NCBI GenBank assembly: GCA_002350705.1
Contig: DEFH01000001.1
Coordinates: 1-53,885, forward strand
DNA from: Ruminococcaceae bacterium UBA2857
GTDB lineage: Bacteria > Bacillota > Clostridia > Oscillospirales > Acutalibacteraceae
Length of the DNA stretch: 53,885 bases
Direction: 5' to 3'
Part shown: in pieces, positions 8,272 through 17,479 of the stretch
How the letters are laid out: each line of letters opens with the position of its first letter
How positions within the stretch are numbered: position 1 is the stretch's first letter
Position numbers and translations under genes: made by a program
The notes under the pieces: model-generated
What the model was told of the DNA's origin: nothing
What the model saw: only the letters and a program-made list of their open reading frames with translations
The model's database searches: none

Positions 8272-8868
8272 TCACCGATAAAGTCCGTTTTTCAAAATAT
8301 AGTTTTCCACTTCCGGCGTTACAAGTCCCGCAATACTTTTTCCCTGCGACACATTCTCTCTGATTTCCGTTGACGATACCGTCATGATACCGGCATCCAG
8401 AATTCTTGTCTTTGCTCCCAGTGTCTGCAAGTATGCCGCCTGCTTTGCCAAATGTGATATGTCATCATTGTTTCTCGGCACTCCGCATATTGTTGCAAGC
8501 TCAAAAATAATCTCCGGATGTTTCCATTCCTGTATCGTCATGAACATATCCGCTCCCGTTATCAGAAACAGTTCATCGTCCGGATAAATCTCTCTCAGTT
8601 CTTTCAGTGTGATATATGTGTAGCTTGCTCCCTGCCGTCTGATTTCAATATCGCTCACTTCCGCAAACGGCAGATCTTTGACAGCCAGTCTGCACATTGC
8701 CAGCTTTTGTTCCGGCAATACAGAACAATCCCTCTGCTTATGCGGAGGGATATATGTCGGTATTATCAGCATTTTATCAAGTGACAATGCTTTTGCAAAC
8801 ATCCGGGCAAGCATGATATGTCCTGTATGCATGGGGTTGAAGCTTCCCCCGAACATCGCAATTTTCAT
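8272..8868 (-). CDS. nadD: Nicotinate-nucleotide adenylyltransferase
   Basis: A 198-residue nucleotidyltransferase that adenylates nicotinate mononucleotide to deamido-NAD. Seen: the GGSFNPMHTGH nucleotide-binding motif at residues 8-18, TYIPPHK, and the C-terminal SSTEIRENVSQGKSI (the family's SSTxIR). Its ATG overlaps the yhbY stop by four bases, indicating coupled translation. Length is normal for NadD. Confidence 0.96.
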   Translation of the reverse strand: MKIAMFGGSFNPMHTGHIMLARMFAKALSLDKMLIIPTYIPPHKQRDCSVLPEQKLAMCRLAVKDLPFAEVSDIEIRRQGASYTYITLKELREIYPDDELFLITGADMFMTIQEWKHPEIIFELATICGVPRNNDDISHLAKQAAYLQTLGAKTRILDAGIMTVSSTEIRENVSQGKSIAGLVTPEVENYILKNGLYR

Positions 8869-9179
8869 CCATGCTTTCCTTTCTTTGCTTTCGGCAGTTC
8901 TATTTTCGGCTCTTTCGCATTTCTGCGGAACAGAACAAACTTTGCTCCTATCACCTGTACTACCTCAGAATTGGTTTCCAGTGCCAACTGTCCCGCAATT
9001 TCTCCGGAAGTCACTCCCGCAGTTTCCAGTACCTTGCCTTTGATCAGTTCTCTTGCGGTCAGGGCATCGTCAGCCTGCTTTGTGATCCGGTCGTTCATGC
9101 CGCCTTTGCCTACCATCAATATTGTTTCCTCGTCCACTGCCAGCGAACGCAAAAATGCTCTTTGTTTACTTGTCAGCAT
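8865..9179 (-). CDS. yhbY: YhbY family CRM-domain RNA-binding protein
   Basis: A 104-residue single CRM (KH-like) domain protein associated with the large ribosomal subunit precursor. Seen: MLTSKQRAFLRSLA, the diagnostic VGKGGM loop, HhH-like LTARELIKGKV, and IGAKFVLFRRN, followed by a Lys-rich tail. It lies four bases after rdgB and overlaps nadD. The yhbY-nadD pairing is common in Firmicutes. Confidence 0.93.
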   Translation of the reverse strand: MLTSKQRAFLRSLAVDEETILMVGKGGMNDRITKQADDALTARELIKGKVLETAGVTSGEIAGQLALETNSEVVQVIGAKFVLFRRNAKEPKIELPKAKKGKHG

Positions 9180-9183
9180 AGAT

Positions 9184-9783
9184 TCAGTTTCCTTTCACTT
9201 TTTCACTTAACAGCTCTGTCAATTTTCTTAATGCTCTGCCACGGTGACTGATGACATCTTTCTGATTGGCAGACAGTTCGGCAAATGTCTTGTTGCCCTC
9301 TACAAAGAAAATCGGATCATAGCCAAATCCATTCGTTCCTCTTGGTGCATAGCCAATCGTACCGTCACATCTGCCTTCGGCAAATATCGTTTCACCTTTC
9401 GGGAAACAACAGCATATCACGCACTGAAAATAAGCGTCACGATTACTGCTGCCCGATTTCATCAGTTCACCTAACAGCTTTTCAATTTTCTTGGCATCAC
9501 TTGCACCCTCTCCGGCATATCTTGCCGAATAAACACCCGGTTTTCCTCCGAGTGCTTCCACACACAAGCCTGAATCATCCGCAATCGCCGGATAACCTGT
9601 TTTCTGACAGGCGGCTTTTGCCTTGAGTTCCGCATTCTCTGCAAAAGTTTTGCCTGTTTCTTCGACCTCATCCAGTTCAAATCCCAATTGTTCGGCTGTT
9701 TTGACATAGATTCCCAACGGCTGTAGGATTCTTTCCAGTTCCTCCAGTTTTTTCCTGTTATTTGACGCAAGTACAAATATCAT
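9184..9783 (-). CDS. rdgB: XTP/dITP diphosphatase (Ham1/RdgB)
   Basis: A 199-residue housecleaning pyrophosphatase that hydrolyses dITP, XTP and related non-canonical purine nucleotides. Seen: the N-terminal LASNNRKKLEEL nucleotide-binding motif, the acidic TGKTFAENAELKA and DDSGLCVEALGGKPGVYSAR segments, and FGYDPIFF near residue 150. It is in the minus-strand operon 28 bp after ftsY and 4 bp before yhbY. Confidence 0.95.
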   Translation of the reverse strand: MIFVLASNNRKKLEELERILQPLGIYVKTAEQLGFELDEVEETGKTFAENAELKAKAACQKTGYPAIADDSGLCVEALGGKPGVYSARYAGEGASDAKKIEKLLGELMKSGSSNRDAYFQCVICCCFPKGETIFAEGRCDGTIGYAPRGTNGFGYDPIFFVEGNKTFAELSANQKDVISHRGRALRKLTELLSEKVKGN

Positions 9784-9811
9784 AGCAATTCCCCTCTCTC
9801 AGCTAACCCTT

Positions 9812-11062
9812 TTATTCCTCATTTTTACCGCTTCGCCACTGCTCCAGCCAGTCACTGTCGGCAGGAGTTGTCTCCTGTACCGTACTCCAGTTATATTTTT
9901 TCGCACGGTTTTTGCGTTCTTCGGCTTTTCTCTTTTTCTCCTCGGCTTTTTCGGCTTCAAGTGCCGCCTTTGCCTGTTCCTCTGCCAAAATTTCTTCTTC
10001 TGTTTTTGCTTTTTCTTTTTCTTCCTCCGCCTGTTTTTCGGCTTCGGCTTCCGCATCAATCTGTGCCCAGATATCCGCTGTTGCCGGTTTCAGGTCATCT
10101 TCAACAGGTTTGTCCGCAGTCTCCTGCTGTTCCGTCTCAGGCTCAGACGGTGCCTCTGCTCCGAACAGTGCCCTTGCAAATTCATCCGGATCAAACGGCT
10201 GCAAATCGTCTATCTGCTCGCCCACTCCGATATATTTTACAGGCACATTCAGTTCTTCTTTAATGGCAAGGACGACGCCGCCTTTGGCTGTACCGTCCAG
10301 CTTTGTCAGAACAATGCCTGTAATACCTGCTGCCGTTTTAAACTCTTTTGTCTGATTGACAGCATTTTGTCCTGTTGTTGCATCAAGCACAAGCAGCACT
10401 TCTTTATCAGCATCGGGCAGTTCCCTGTCAATGATACGATTGATCTTTTCCAACTCTGCCATCAAATGCTTTTTATTGTGCAGTCTGCCTGCCGTATCCA
10501 CAATAATAATATCACTGCCTTTGGCTTTCGCTGACGAGATGGAATCAAATACCACTGCCGCAGGATCGGCTCCCTCACCTTGCTTGATAATATCCGCTCC
10601 GGCACGTTCTGCCCATATCTGCAGCTGGTCGATCGCTGCCGCACGGAAAGTATCTGCTGCCGCAAGCGTGACTTTTTTGCCCTGACGGATAAAATTCGCT
10701 GCCATTTTTCCGATCGTGGTTGTCTTTCCTACTCCATTGACACCGATCACCAATATCACTGACGGTTTTGTGTCCAGTTTCAGAGGCTGACCGCCTTTCA
10801 GCATTTCACTGATGACCTCCGCCAGCAGGCGATTGATTTCCTTCGGATCGGTAATTCCCTCTTTTTTGACACGCACTTTCAGTTCTTCACAGATTCTCTG
10901 TGCCGTATAAATGCCCACATCTCCCATGACAAGCAGTTCTTCCAGTTCTTCAAACAAATCGTCATCAATTTTCGTGAACGATTTGAGCATGGTGTCAATT
11001 CTTCCGAAAATCGCATCACGTGTTTTCCGTAAGCCGTCTCTTATCTTCTCAAAAAAACTCAT
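9812..11062 (-). CDS. ftsY: Signal recognition particle receptor FtsY with a C-terminal charged extension
   Basis: A 416-residue SRP-type GTPase that receives SRP-bound ribosomes at the membrane. The N domain begins at residue 1, followed by the G domain with P-loop GVNGVGKTTT (about 107-116), DTAGRLHNKK near 190 and TKLDGTAKGG near 255. Most FtsY proteins carry an acidic A domain before NG. Here there is none; instead residues 304-416 form a Glu/Ala/Lys-rich, coiled-coil-like tail ending in an aromatic patch (KYNWS...DWLEQW). Its ATG overlaps the M50 stop by four bases. The low-complexity tail is clearly in frame. Confidence 0.95.
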   Translation of the reverse strand: MSFFEKIRDGLRKTRDAIFGRIDTMLKSFTKIDDDLFEELEELLVMGDVGIYTAQRICEELKVRVKKEGITDPKEINRLLAEVISEMLKGGQPLKLDTKPSVILVIGVNGVGKTTTIGKMAANFIRQGKKVTLAAADTFRAAAIDQLQIWAERAGADIIKQGEGADPAAVVFDSISSAKAKGSDIIIVDTAGRLHNKKHLMAELEKINRIIDRELPDADKEVLLVLDATTGQNAVNQTKEFKTAAGITGIVLTKLDGTAKGGVVLAIKEELNVPVKYIGVGEQIDDLQPFDPDEFARALFGAEAPSEPETEQQETADKPVEDDLKPATADIWAQIDAEAEAEKQAEEEKEKAKTEEEILAEEQAKAALEAEKAEEKKRKAEERKNRAKKYNWSTVQETTPADSDWLEQWRSGKNEE

Positions 11063-12198
11063 ACATCCATCTCCTCCGATTTTTTCTGCTCCGCAGCAAT
11101 CAGGAATGCTGCCGCAACGTGATCCATTTCCGCCCTGATTTCCTCATAATAAGGATATGTCGGAATCAGGTCTCCCAGCATAGCAAACTGTTTCTGAACT
11201 GCCTGTTTATCATCGTTGCAAAGCAGTTCATAAGCGAGCTTTGTTCTTATCACACTCGGATAGTTTTTCATTGCCTTCATAAAGCTCTGCAAATCTTTAT
11301 CAAGATAATTTTCAATTTTACTCTTATTTTTGCTTCCTGTCAACTCACAAAATAACGCATTGTTTTTCAAAAGTTCCCTGTGTACAGGGGCTATCGCTGT
11401 TTCTTTTTGGAGCAGTTCATCAATCAATGCCTGTGCTTCGGCATACTTTCCCTCATCAAACAGCCTGTCACACAGAAACACCGCCATCACACAAATCATT
11501 GTATTCTTTAATTCTTCGTCTGTCGGCATTTCAAACCACTCGTCCGGAAAATCTTTGATACGGGTTCCTTTTTGTATCATCGCAACCGCCTGCATTTGCA
11601 GATAAAATGCTTTGACTGCCTTTTCCGAGCGGAACAGCTCCACAATATTCCTGCCGTCATTCGTGATCCCCGGCAGCGGAATCCCGTTTGCCAATCCCAT
11701 CGACAACCCCAACACCACAAAGGAAAGGCTTACAAAATCAACATACGGATTCCCTCTGAAAATCACATACAGAACAGCAAACAAACCCGAAACAATCAAA
11801 TTCATCAGCACACCGCCAATATGATACCAGAAAAACGGTATTTTCCCATCTTTCATTTCAGGTGGTGACATGATACATTGTCCTGCCGTTCCTGCCACAC
11901 TGAAGCGATATGATTTGATTTTTCCGTCTTTGTCTTTCTGCCACATCCTGCCGAAAATCCGGAAGGAACCAAATTGATACCCTGTCAGCAAACCGCCCGT
12001 CAAGTGACCGGCTTCATGCAGAAGGATGTGTATCAGCATAACGATTCCTGCCGCCAGAGCTGCTCCGATTGAACCCAAAAGGAAAATACCGAAATTTTCT
12101 TCATCGGCAAACGCTTTGCCGCATAAAATGCCGATTCCCATAAAGCCGAGAAGATGGATGGCAAATACGATTGCTGAAGAAATTTTTGCATTTTTCAT
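11059..12198 (-). CDS. M50-type membrane metalloprotease with helical C-terminal domain
   Basis: A 379-residue protein. Its N-terminal ~200 residues hold several membrane segments with HEAGH (zinc site, near residue 63) in the second or third, and NGIPLPGITNDGRN near 197, which fits the N-x-P-x-P-x-x-D-G second motif of site-2 proteases in altered form. The C-terminal ~170 residues are soluble and helical, TPR-like in feel (FDEGKYAEAQALIDELLQ). The substrate is unknown. It sits between smc (12 bp gap) and ftsY (4-base overlap), not a position I know for this family. Confidence 0.82.
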   Translation of the reverse strand: MKNAKISSAIVFAIHLLGFMGIGILCGKAFADEENFGIFLLGSIGAALAAGIVMLIHILLHEAGHLTGGLLTGYQFGSFRIFGRMWQKDKDGKIKSYRFSVAGTAGQCIMSPPEMKDGKIPFFWYHIGGVLMNLIVSGLFAVLYVIFRGNPYVDFVSLSFVVLGLSMGLANGIPLPGITNDGRNIVELFRSEKAVKAFYLQMQAVAMIQKGTRIKDFPDEWFEMPTDEELKNTMICVMAVFLCDRLFDEGKYAEAQALIDELLQKETAIAPVHRELLKNNALFCELTGSKNKSKIENYLDKDLQSFMKAMKNYPSVIRTKLAYELLCNDDKQAVQKQFAMLGDLIPTYPYYEEIRAEMDHVAAAFLIAAEQKKSEEMDV

Positions 12199-12210
12199 AG
12201 AACCCTCCTT

Positions 12211-15200
12211 TTATTTGATACCGAGTTTTTGTTCCACCTCACTTGCACGGAGTTCCAGAAGTTTGGATATGCCCCTGTCCTGCATGGTCACACCGTATAA
12301 AACGTCTGCTTCTTCCATTGTTCCCCGTCTGTGCGTGATACAGATAAACTGTGTGTTATCATTCATTCTCCGCAGGTATGCCGCAAAACGATATACATTC
12401 ACATCATCCAATGCCGCTTCTATCTCATCCATCACACAAAACGGTGCGGGACTTACTTTCATGATGGCAAAATACAGGGCGATCGCTACAAGAGCCTTTT
12501 CTCCGCCTGACAGCAGTTCCATATGGGAAACGATTTTTCCGGGCGGTTCAACCGATATATCAATCCCCGTTGTCAGAACATTTTCCGGATCGGCAAGCGA
12601 AAGCGAGGCTTTTCCTCCGCCAAACAATTCCACAAACGTTTCCGAAAAATTTTGATTAATCAAATTGAATCGTTCAATGAATATCTCCCGCATTTGCTTG
12701 GTCAGGTCGGTAATCAGACGCAAAAGCTCCGTTTTAGACTTCTCTACGTCACCGATCTGCACTTTCAGAAAATCATACCGTTCTTTGACTTCCTTATATT
12801 CCTCCACCGCAGACAGATTAACATTGCCCAGAGAACGGATTTTTTGTTTTAACTCATTCAAGCGTCTCTGTGCCTTGCCGATTTCCTCTATTTTCACGGC
12901 AGCCTCTTCCGCTTCACGCTTGGTCAGTTCATATTCTTCCCACAACTTCGCTATAATCTCATCATATTGCTTTTGCAGATTGGCCCTTCTTTCTTCCAGT
13001 CGGGCAAGTTCTCCGCTGATATGCTCTCTTTCCGAAGTTTTTTCTCTCTCCTGCTGACGCAGTTCCGCCGAACGCTTTTCCAGAGAAATTTTTTCCCTGT
13101 TCAATTCTTCCATTTGTCGTTTTGTGTTTTCCGCTTTTTGACGAAGTTCCTCCGCCTGTGACTGTAAAATACCTATCTCCGCACGAATTTCCGTATTTTG
13201 GACAAGAATCAACTGCTTTTCGGCTTCTTGACTTTTAATTTTCTGAGCAGAGTTTTCCGCACGGAGTTTCGCATTCCGAATATCCGCTTCCGCTGATGAT
13301 ATATCCTTTTCCAGTGTCAAAGCCGCCAATTTGACTTCCTGGAGCTTTTCATTGACTCTTTCTCTCTTTTGCACATAATCGTTTTTATCGTTCAAAAGAA
13401 CATCCGCCAGACGTTGCTTTTCTGCAATGACTTTATCGCAGCTTTCATATTCCGCACGGGATTGATTCATGATCTGTGTCAGTTCTTCCAATCTTGACAC
13501 GGAATTTTTGCGTTCATCCTGTACTTCTTTCAGAGACTTCTCTATATTGAAAAGCTCTGTTTTACGGCTGTTGATTTCCGCTGTTATCTTGATTTTATTC
13601 TCATTCAGAACCGCAAGGCTTTGCTTTAAGCCGTTTATTTCCTTTGTCATTTCGGAAAATTTCCGCATTTCGCCATTGTATTCTGCTTTCATGGCATTGG
13701 CATTGTCAGCAATTTTCTGAGCATCGGCACGAATCGTTTCAATTTCCGAAGCTCGTCCCAGCAAACCTGTGCTTTTGGAAAGTGAACCGCCTGTCAGCGA
13801 ACCGCCTGCATTCACGACCTGTCCGTCAAGCGTCACGATACGGAAACGATACGAATATTTTCTTGCAATGTCCGTTGCACAGTCAATGTCTTTTGCAATG
13901 ACAATTTTCCCCAGAAGATTATCAAGAATATTTTTGTAACAATCCTTACACGAACACAATTCCGAGGCGATCCCGATAAACCCGCTGCACTTTTCCAGAC
14001 CTGTTTCCTCAAGCTGCCGGGGCTGTATCACCGACATCGGAAGAAATGTCGCACGTCCTCCGTTGATATTTTTCAGATAGGCTATCGCCGCTTTTGCCGC
14101 ATTTTCATCTGTCGTGACAACATTCTGCATTGCCGAACCCAATGCGATTTCAATCGCTGTACTGTATGCAGAGGGGGTTTTTATCACTCTTGATACAGGT
14201 CCGTGTATGCCGGAAAGAGTGCCTTTTTGGGACTCTTTCATCACAATTTTAACGCTCTGTGTAAAGCCTTCCAGATTCTTTTCAAGTTCTTCCAGCATTT
14301 TTGCTTTCCTGAAAAGCTGTTCACTGTCAAGGGCGAGTCTGTCTGCATTCATTTTCAGCCTGTCACAATCCGATTTCTGTCGGTTGAGAGCCGTCTCTTT
14401 TCGGGCTATTTCCTTTGTCACTTCCTCAATGTTTGCCGTGTACTCGTCCAGTACCTTTTGATTGTCGGCAAGGATATTTTTCAAAGTCTCCTTTTGAGAA
14501 ACACGGGCTTTGATGGTATTCTCCACCGCTTCCATACGGGATGTGATTTCATTGACGGAGGATGTCGCCGTTAGGCTTCTGATTTTACAGTCAGCCGCTT
14601 TCTGTGACAAAGCAGCGATTTCATCATTCATTTCTTCCAGCTGCCGGGAAGATTGGTTTTCGTCCTCTTTCAAAGAATTGATTTGTGCAGCGTATTTTTC
14701 AAGCTCTGCATTTTTGGAATCCAACTGTGTTTGATTCTGCCGAATGATTTCCTGTTTTTCGGCAATTTCTCTTACAACAGTTTCATCTGCCGCCTTTAAA
14801 GACTCTATCTCTTTATTGATACGCTCCACGGTTTGCTCATTGTGCAGAATATCATTCTCCAGGACAGAAATATTCGCTGTCTTTTCCGCGGACAGACTCT
14901 CATATTCGGAAAGTTCCCTGTGCACCTGCTCCGTTTTTTCCGAACAGGTATTCTGCCGTACAAGCACTTCTTCTCCCTCTGTCCGAACAGCGGAAAGGGC
15001 TTTTTCCACATCATGATAATGTGATTGGGCAACTGCAATTTTATCCTCCTGTTCACGAAGCTGTAAAGCGGATTTATCCAATGTTTTCAGCCAGAGGGCG
15101 ATTTCAAGGCCTCGTTTTTCCTCCGCATACGCAAGATATGCCTTTGCCTTTTCGGACTGCTCTCTGAGAGGTTCGACTCGTCCTTCCAATTCCGTCATAA

Positions 15201-15780
15201 TATCTCTCAGACGCACCAGATTTTCTTCTGTTTTTTCAAGCCGTCTTTCAGCGTCTTCTTTTTTATAGCGAAACCGGGAAATACCTGCTGCTTCTTCAAA
15301 AATTTCACGCCTGTCCTCGCCCTTTGTCGCAACAATGGAATCAATTTTTCCCTGCCCGATCATCGAGTAGCCGTCCCGTCCCAGACCGGTATCCATGAAC
15401 AGCTCATGGATATCCTGCAAACGAACCGCTGTGTTATTGATTAAATATTCACTGTTGCCGGAACGATAGAACCGTCTTGTGACAGATACTTCATCTCCGT
15501 CAAACTGCAATGTTCTGTCTGTATTGTCAATCGACAAAGTGACCTGTGCATAGCCTGTTTTTTTACGCTGCTGTGTGCCGTTGAAAATCACATCTTCCAT
15601 TTTGGAGCATCTCAGTGCTTTTGCCGACTGTTCTCCAAGCACCCATCTGATGGCATCACTGATATTGCTTTTTCCGCTGCCGTTGGGACCGACAACCGCC
15701 GTGATTCCATTCGTAAAATCCAGTTTTGTCTTGTCGGGGAATGTTTTAAATCCCTGCACCTCAAGTCCTTTCAGTTTCAC
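12211..15780 (-). CDS. smc: Chromosome segregation protein SMC
   Basis: An SMC ATPase of about 1,189 residues that loads onto DNA with ScpA/ScpB and condenses the chromosome. Seen: Walker A VGPNGSGKSN near residue 32, two long coiled coils of about 300-350 residues, a hinge (GIHGPVSRVIKTPSAY through RATFLPM) in the middle, the ABC signature LLSGGEKALVAIAL and Walker B FCVMDEIEAALDD near the C terminus. Two starts are possible: GTG at 15780 with AAAGGGTGAG upstream gives the usual LKGLEVQGFKTF N terminus; ATG at 15807 overlaps the upstream stop and adds nine residues. I prefer the GTG. scpA/scpB are not in the window. Confidence 0.97.
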   Translation of the reverse strand: MKLKGLEVQGFKTFPDKTKLDFTNGITAVVGPNGSGKSNISDAIRWVLGEQSAKALRCSKMEDVIFNGTQQRKKTGYAQVTLSIDNTDRTLQFDGDEVSVTRRFYRSGNSEYLINNTAVRLQDIHELFMDTGLGRDGYSMIGQGKIDSIVATKGEDRREIFEEAAGISRFRYKKEDAERRLEKTEENLVRLRDIMTELEGRVEPLREQSEKAKAYLAYAEEKRGLEIALWLKTLDKSALQLREQEDKIAVAQSHYHDVEKALSAVRTEGEEVLVRQNTCSEKTEQVHRELSEYESLSAEKTANISVLENDILHNEQTVERINKEIESLKAADETVVREIAEKQEIIRQNQTQLDSKNAELEKYAAQINSLKEDENQSSRQLEEMNDEIAALSQKAADCKIRSLTATSSVNEITSRMEAVENTIKARVSQKETLKNILADNQKVLDEYTANIEEVTKEIARKETALNRQKSDCDRLKMNADRLALDSEQLFRKAKMLEELEKNLEGFTQSVKIVMKESQKGTLSGIHGPVSRVIKTPSAYSTAIEIALGSAMQNVVTTDENAAKAAIAYLKNINGGRATFLPMSVIQPRQLEETGLEKCSGFIGIASELCSCKDCYKNILDNLLGKIVIAKDIDCATDIARKYSYRFRIVTLDGQVVNAGGSLTGGSLSKSTGLLGRASEIETIRADAQKIADNANAMKAEYNGEMRKFSEMTKEINGLKQSLAVLNENKIKITAEINSRKTELFNIEKSLKEVQDERKNSVSRLEELTQIMNQSRAEYESCDKVIAEKQRLADVLLNDKNDYVQKRERVNEKLQEVKLAALTLEKDISSAEADIRNAKLRAENSAQKIKSQEAEKQLILVQNTEIRAEIGILQSQAEELRQKAENTKRQMEELNREKISLEKRSAELRQQEREKTSEREHISGELARLEERRANLQKQYDEIIAKLWEEYELTKREAEEAAVKIEEIGKAQRRLNELKQKIRSLGNVNLSAVEEYKEVKERYDFLKVQIGDVEKSKTELLRLITDLTKQMREIFIERFNLINQNFSETFVELFGGGKASLSLADPENVLTTGIDISVEPPGKIVSHMELLSGGEKALVAIALYFAIMKVSPAPFCVMDEIEAALDDVNVYRFAAYLRRMNDNTQFICITHRRGTMEEADVLYGVTMQDRGISKLLELRASEVEQKLGIK

Positions 15781-15803
15781 ACACTCACCCTTTATTCCAT
15801 GCA

Positions 15804-16808
15804 TCATTCACAATGCACTGTGATTTTTATTTCATATCTGGAAAGGCTGCTGTCCTGTCGGACAACAGCGTTAATATTTTTATTACGGAGCTTTTCAAGA
15901 TTGGCTTTTTTTTGTCCGACAAATATCGAAACAGATTTCGGACTGACGGAAAATGTCACGGTTCCCTCGAAAATTCCCCGCTCTGCCAAAAGGGAAAGCG
16001 TATGATGAAATATCATCTCGCTTTCGCAAAGCTCCCGAAAGGCAGGATGATACGCTCCTGCCAGCATATTTTGTTTCAGGCTCTCACTGTCATGCAAGCC
16101 CAGACGAATCACACGGATATTTTTCTCCTCAAACAAACGCAATAACTTGGCACAAAGCGGCACCGCATTTTCCAGTGTCTGAGGGATATATTTTCCCTCC
16201 CGATACAAATCAGCCAGTTCTGTTCCCTGCATGACAATCGTCGGATAGATTCTTACCGTATCGGGGTGCAGTTCAGCTATTTTTTCAGCCGTGAAAATAT
16301 CTTTTTCGTCACTGCTTCCGTATAATCCCGTCATCATTTGCAGCCCAAGAGAAAAACCGTATTTTTGAATCAACTGAGCCGCATGGATGCTGTCCTGTAC
16401 TGTGTGACCTCTTTTATTGACATAAAGAACGTCATCACACATACTCTGAGTCCCCAGTTCTATCGCTGTGACACCGTGCCGCTTTAAAATATCCAGTATT
16501 TCTTCATCAACAGCGTCAGGTCTTGTCGAAAGCCTGATTCCGTGAAACTCACCGCTCCATACATAAGGGGCTGCCGCTTCCAAAAGCGAAAGCATATACG
16601 TTCTGTCAATTGCGGTGAAACTGCCGCCAAAAAAGGCAATTTCTGTATGTTTGGTATCGGCTGTCCGTCTTGCGGTCTCAACGGCATTGTTTACATCCTG
16701 CGGTGTCGGCTGACAGGACTGGCCTGTGATTTTTCTTTGATTACAGAATGTACACGCATGAGGACATCCGTTATGCGGTACAAATATCGCTATATTGGAA
16801 TGTTTCAA
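15804..16808 (-). CDS. Elongator-3-like radical SAM protein
   Basis: A 334-residue radical SAM enzyme. The cluster motif CPHACTFC (Cx3Cx2C) lies near residue 15, followed by AFFGGSFTAIDR and IELGTQSMCDDVLYVNKRGH, the Elp3-like pattern (COG1243). Clostridia commonly encode this protein between rnc and smc, as here. The substrate is unestablished; tRNA modification is a reasonable guess from the fold but it lacks an acetyltransferase domain. It overlaps rnc by four bases and the smc region by four. Confidence 0.88.
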   Translation of the reverse strand: MKHSNIAIFVPHNGCPHACTFCNQRKITGQSCQPTPQDVNNAVETARRTADTKHTEIAFFGGSFTAIDRTYMLSLLEAAAPYVWSGEFHGIRLSTRPDAVDEEILDILKRHGVTAIELGTQSMCDDVLYVNKRGHTVQDSIHAAQLIQKYGFSLGLQMMTGLYGSSDEKDIFTAEKIAELHPDTVRIYPTIVMQGTELADLYREGKYIPQTLENAVPLCAKLLRLFEEKNIRVIRLGLHDSESLKQNMLAGAYHPAFRELCESEMIFHHTLSLLAERGIFEGTVTFSVSPKSVSIFVGQKKANLEKLRNKNINAVVRQDSSLSRYEIKITVHCE

Positions 16809-17479
16809 TAGCCCATCAGCTCCAGTGCTTCTCTTGCCGCCTGCTGTTCGGCTTCTTTTTTGCTTCTGCCGCCGCCCTTGCCGATGATATTGCTGTTCAG
16901 ATGAACCTCCACAAAAAAATGCTTGTCATGGTCAGGTCCCTGCTCTCCTGTCAGAACATATTCCAGATGTTCTTCGGGGTTTTTCTGGATAATTTCCTGA
17001 AGCATCGTTTTGTAATCTTTGAACGCTCTCGGCTTGGGATTTTTTAATTCAGGCTCTATGAATGACAGCACAAATTTTCTTGCCTGCTCCATGCCCCCGT
17101 CCAGATAAATCGACGCTATAATCGCTTCAAATGCGTCGGCAAGAATCGACGGTCTTTCGTTTCCTTTCAGATTATGCTCACCTCTGCTCAGTTTCAGACA
17201 TCTTCCTACACCAAGAGCCTTTGAAAAACGACAAAGACTCTTTTCACATACCAGTGACGCTCTGAGTTTGGACAGTTCTCCTTCGGGCAGATTCGGACAA
17301 TTTTTATATATGTAGTCCGATACCACGATACTCAACACGGCATCTCCCAAAAATTCCAGACGTTCATTGCTTTTTGTACCGTGACGCACTTCATTGGCAT
17401 AAGAGGAATGTGTCAGGGCATTTTCCAGATAGCCGATATTTTTATATTTGTAGCCTATCTTTTTTTCAAGCTCCTTCAT
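16805..17479 (-). CDS. rnc: Ribonuclease III
   Basis: A 224-residue endonuclease for double-stranded RNA (rRNA precursors, antisense duplexes). The signature ERLEFLGDAVLSIVV lies near residues 40-54, and the second metal site is at DAFEAIIASIYLDGG. A double-stranded-RNA-binding domain follows (YKTMLQEIIQK through SKKEAEQQAAREALELMG). It overlaps plsX by 14 bp. The acpP gene that many Firmicutes place between plsX and rnc is missing here. Confidence 0.97.
   Translation of the reverse strand: MKELEKKIGYKYKNIGYLENALTHSSYANEVRHGTKSNERLEFLGDAVLSIVVSDYIYKNCPNLPEGELSKLRASLVCEKSLCRFSKALGVGRCLKLSRGEHNLKGNERPSILADAFEAIIASIYLDGGMEQARKFVLSFIEPELKNPKPRAFKDYKTMLQEIIQKNPEEHLEYVLTGEQGPDHDKHFFVEVHLNSNIIGKGGGRSKKEAEQQAAREALELMGY

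Noticed and set aside
11330..11605. Plus-strand frames within the M50 and ftsY region
   Set aside because: Antisense to well-supported genes, no family match.
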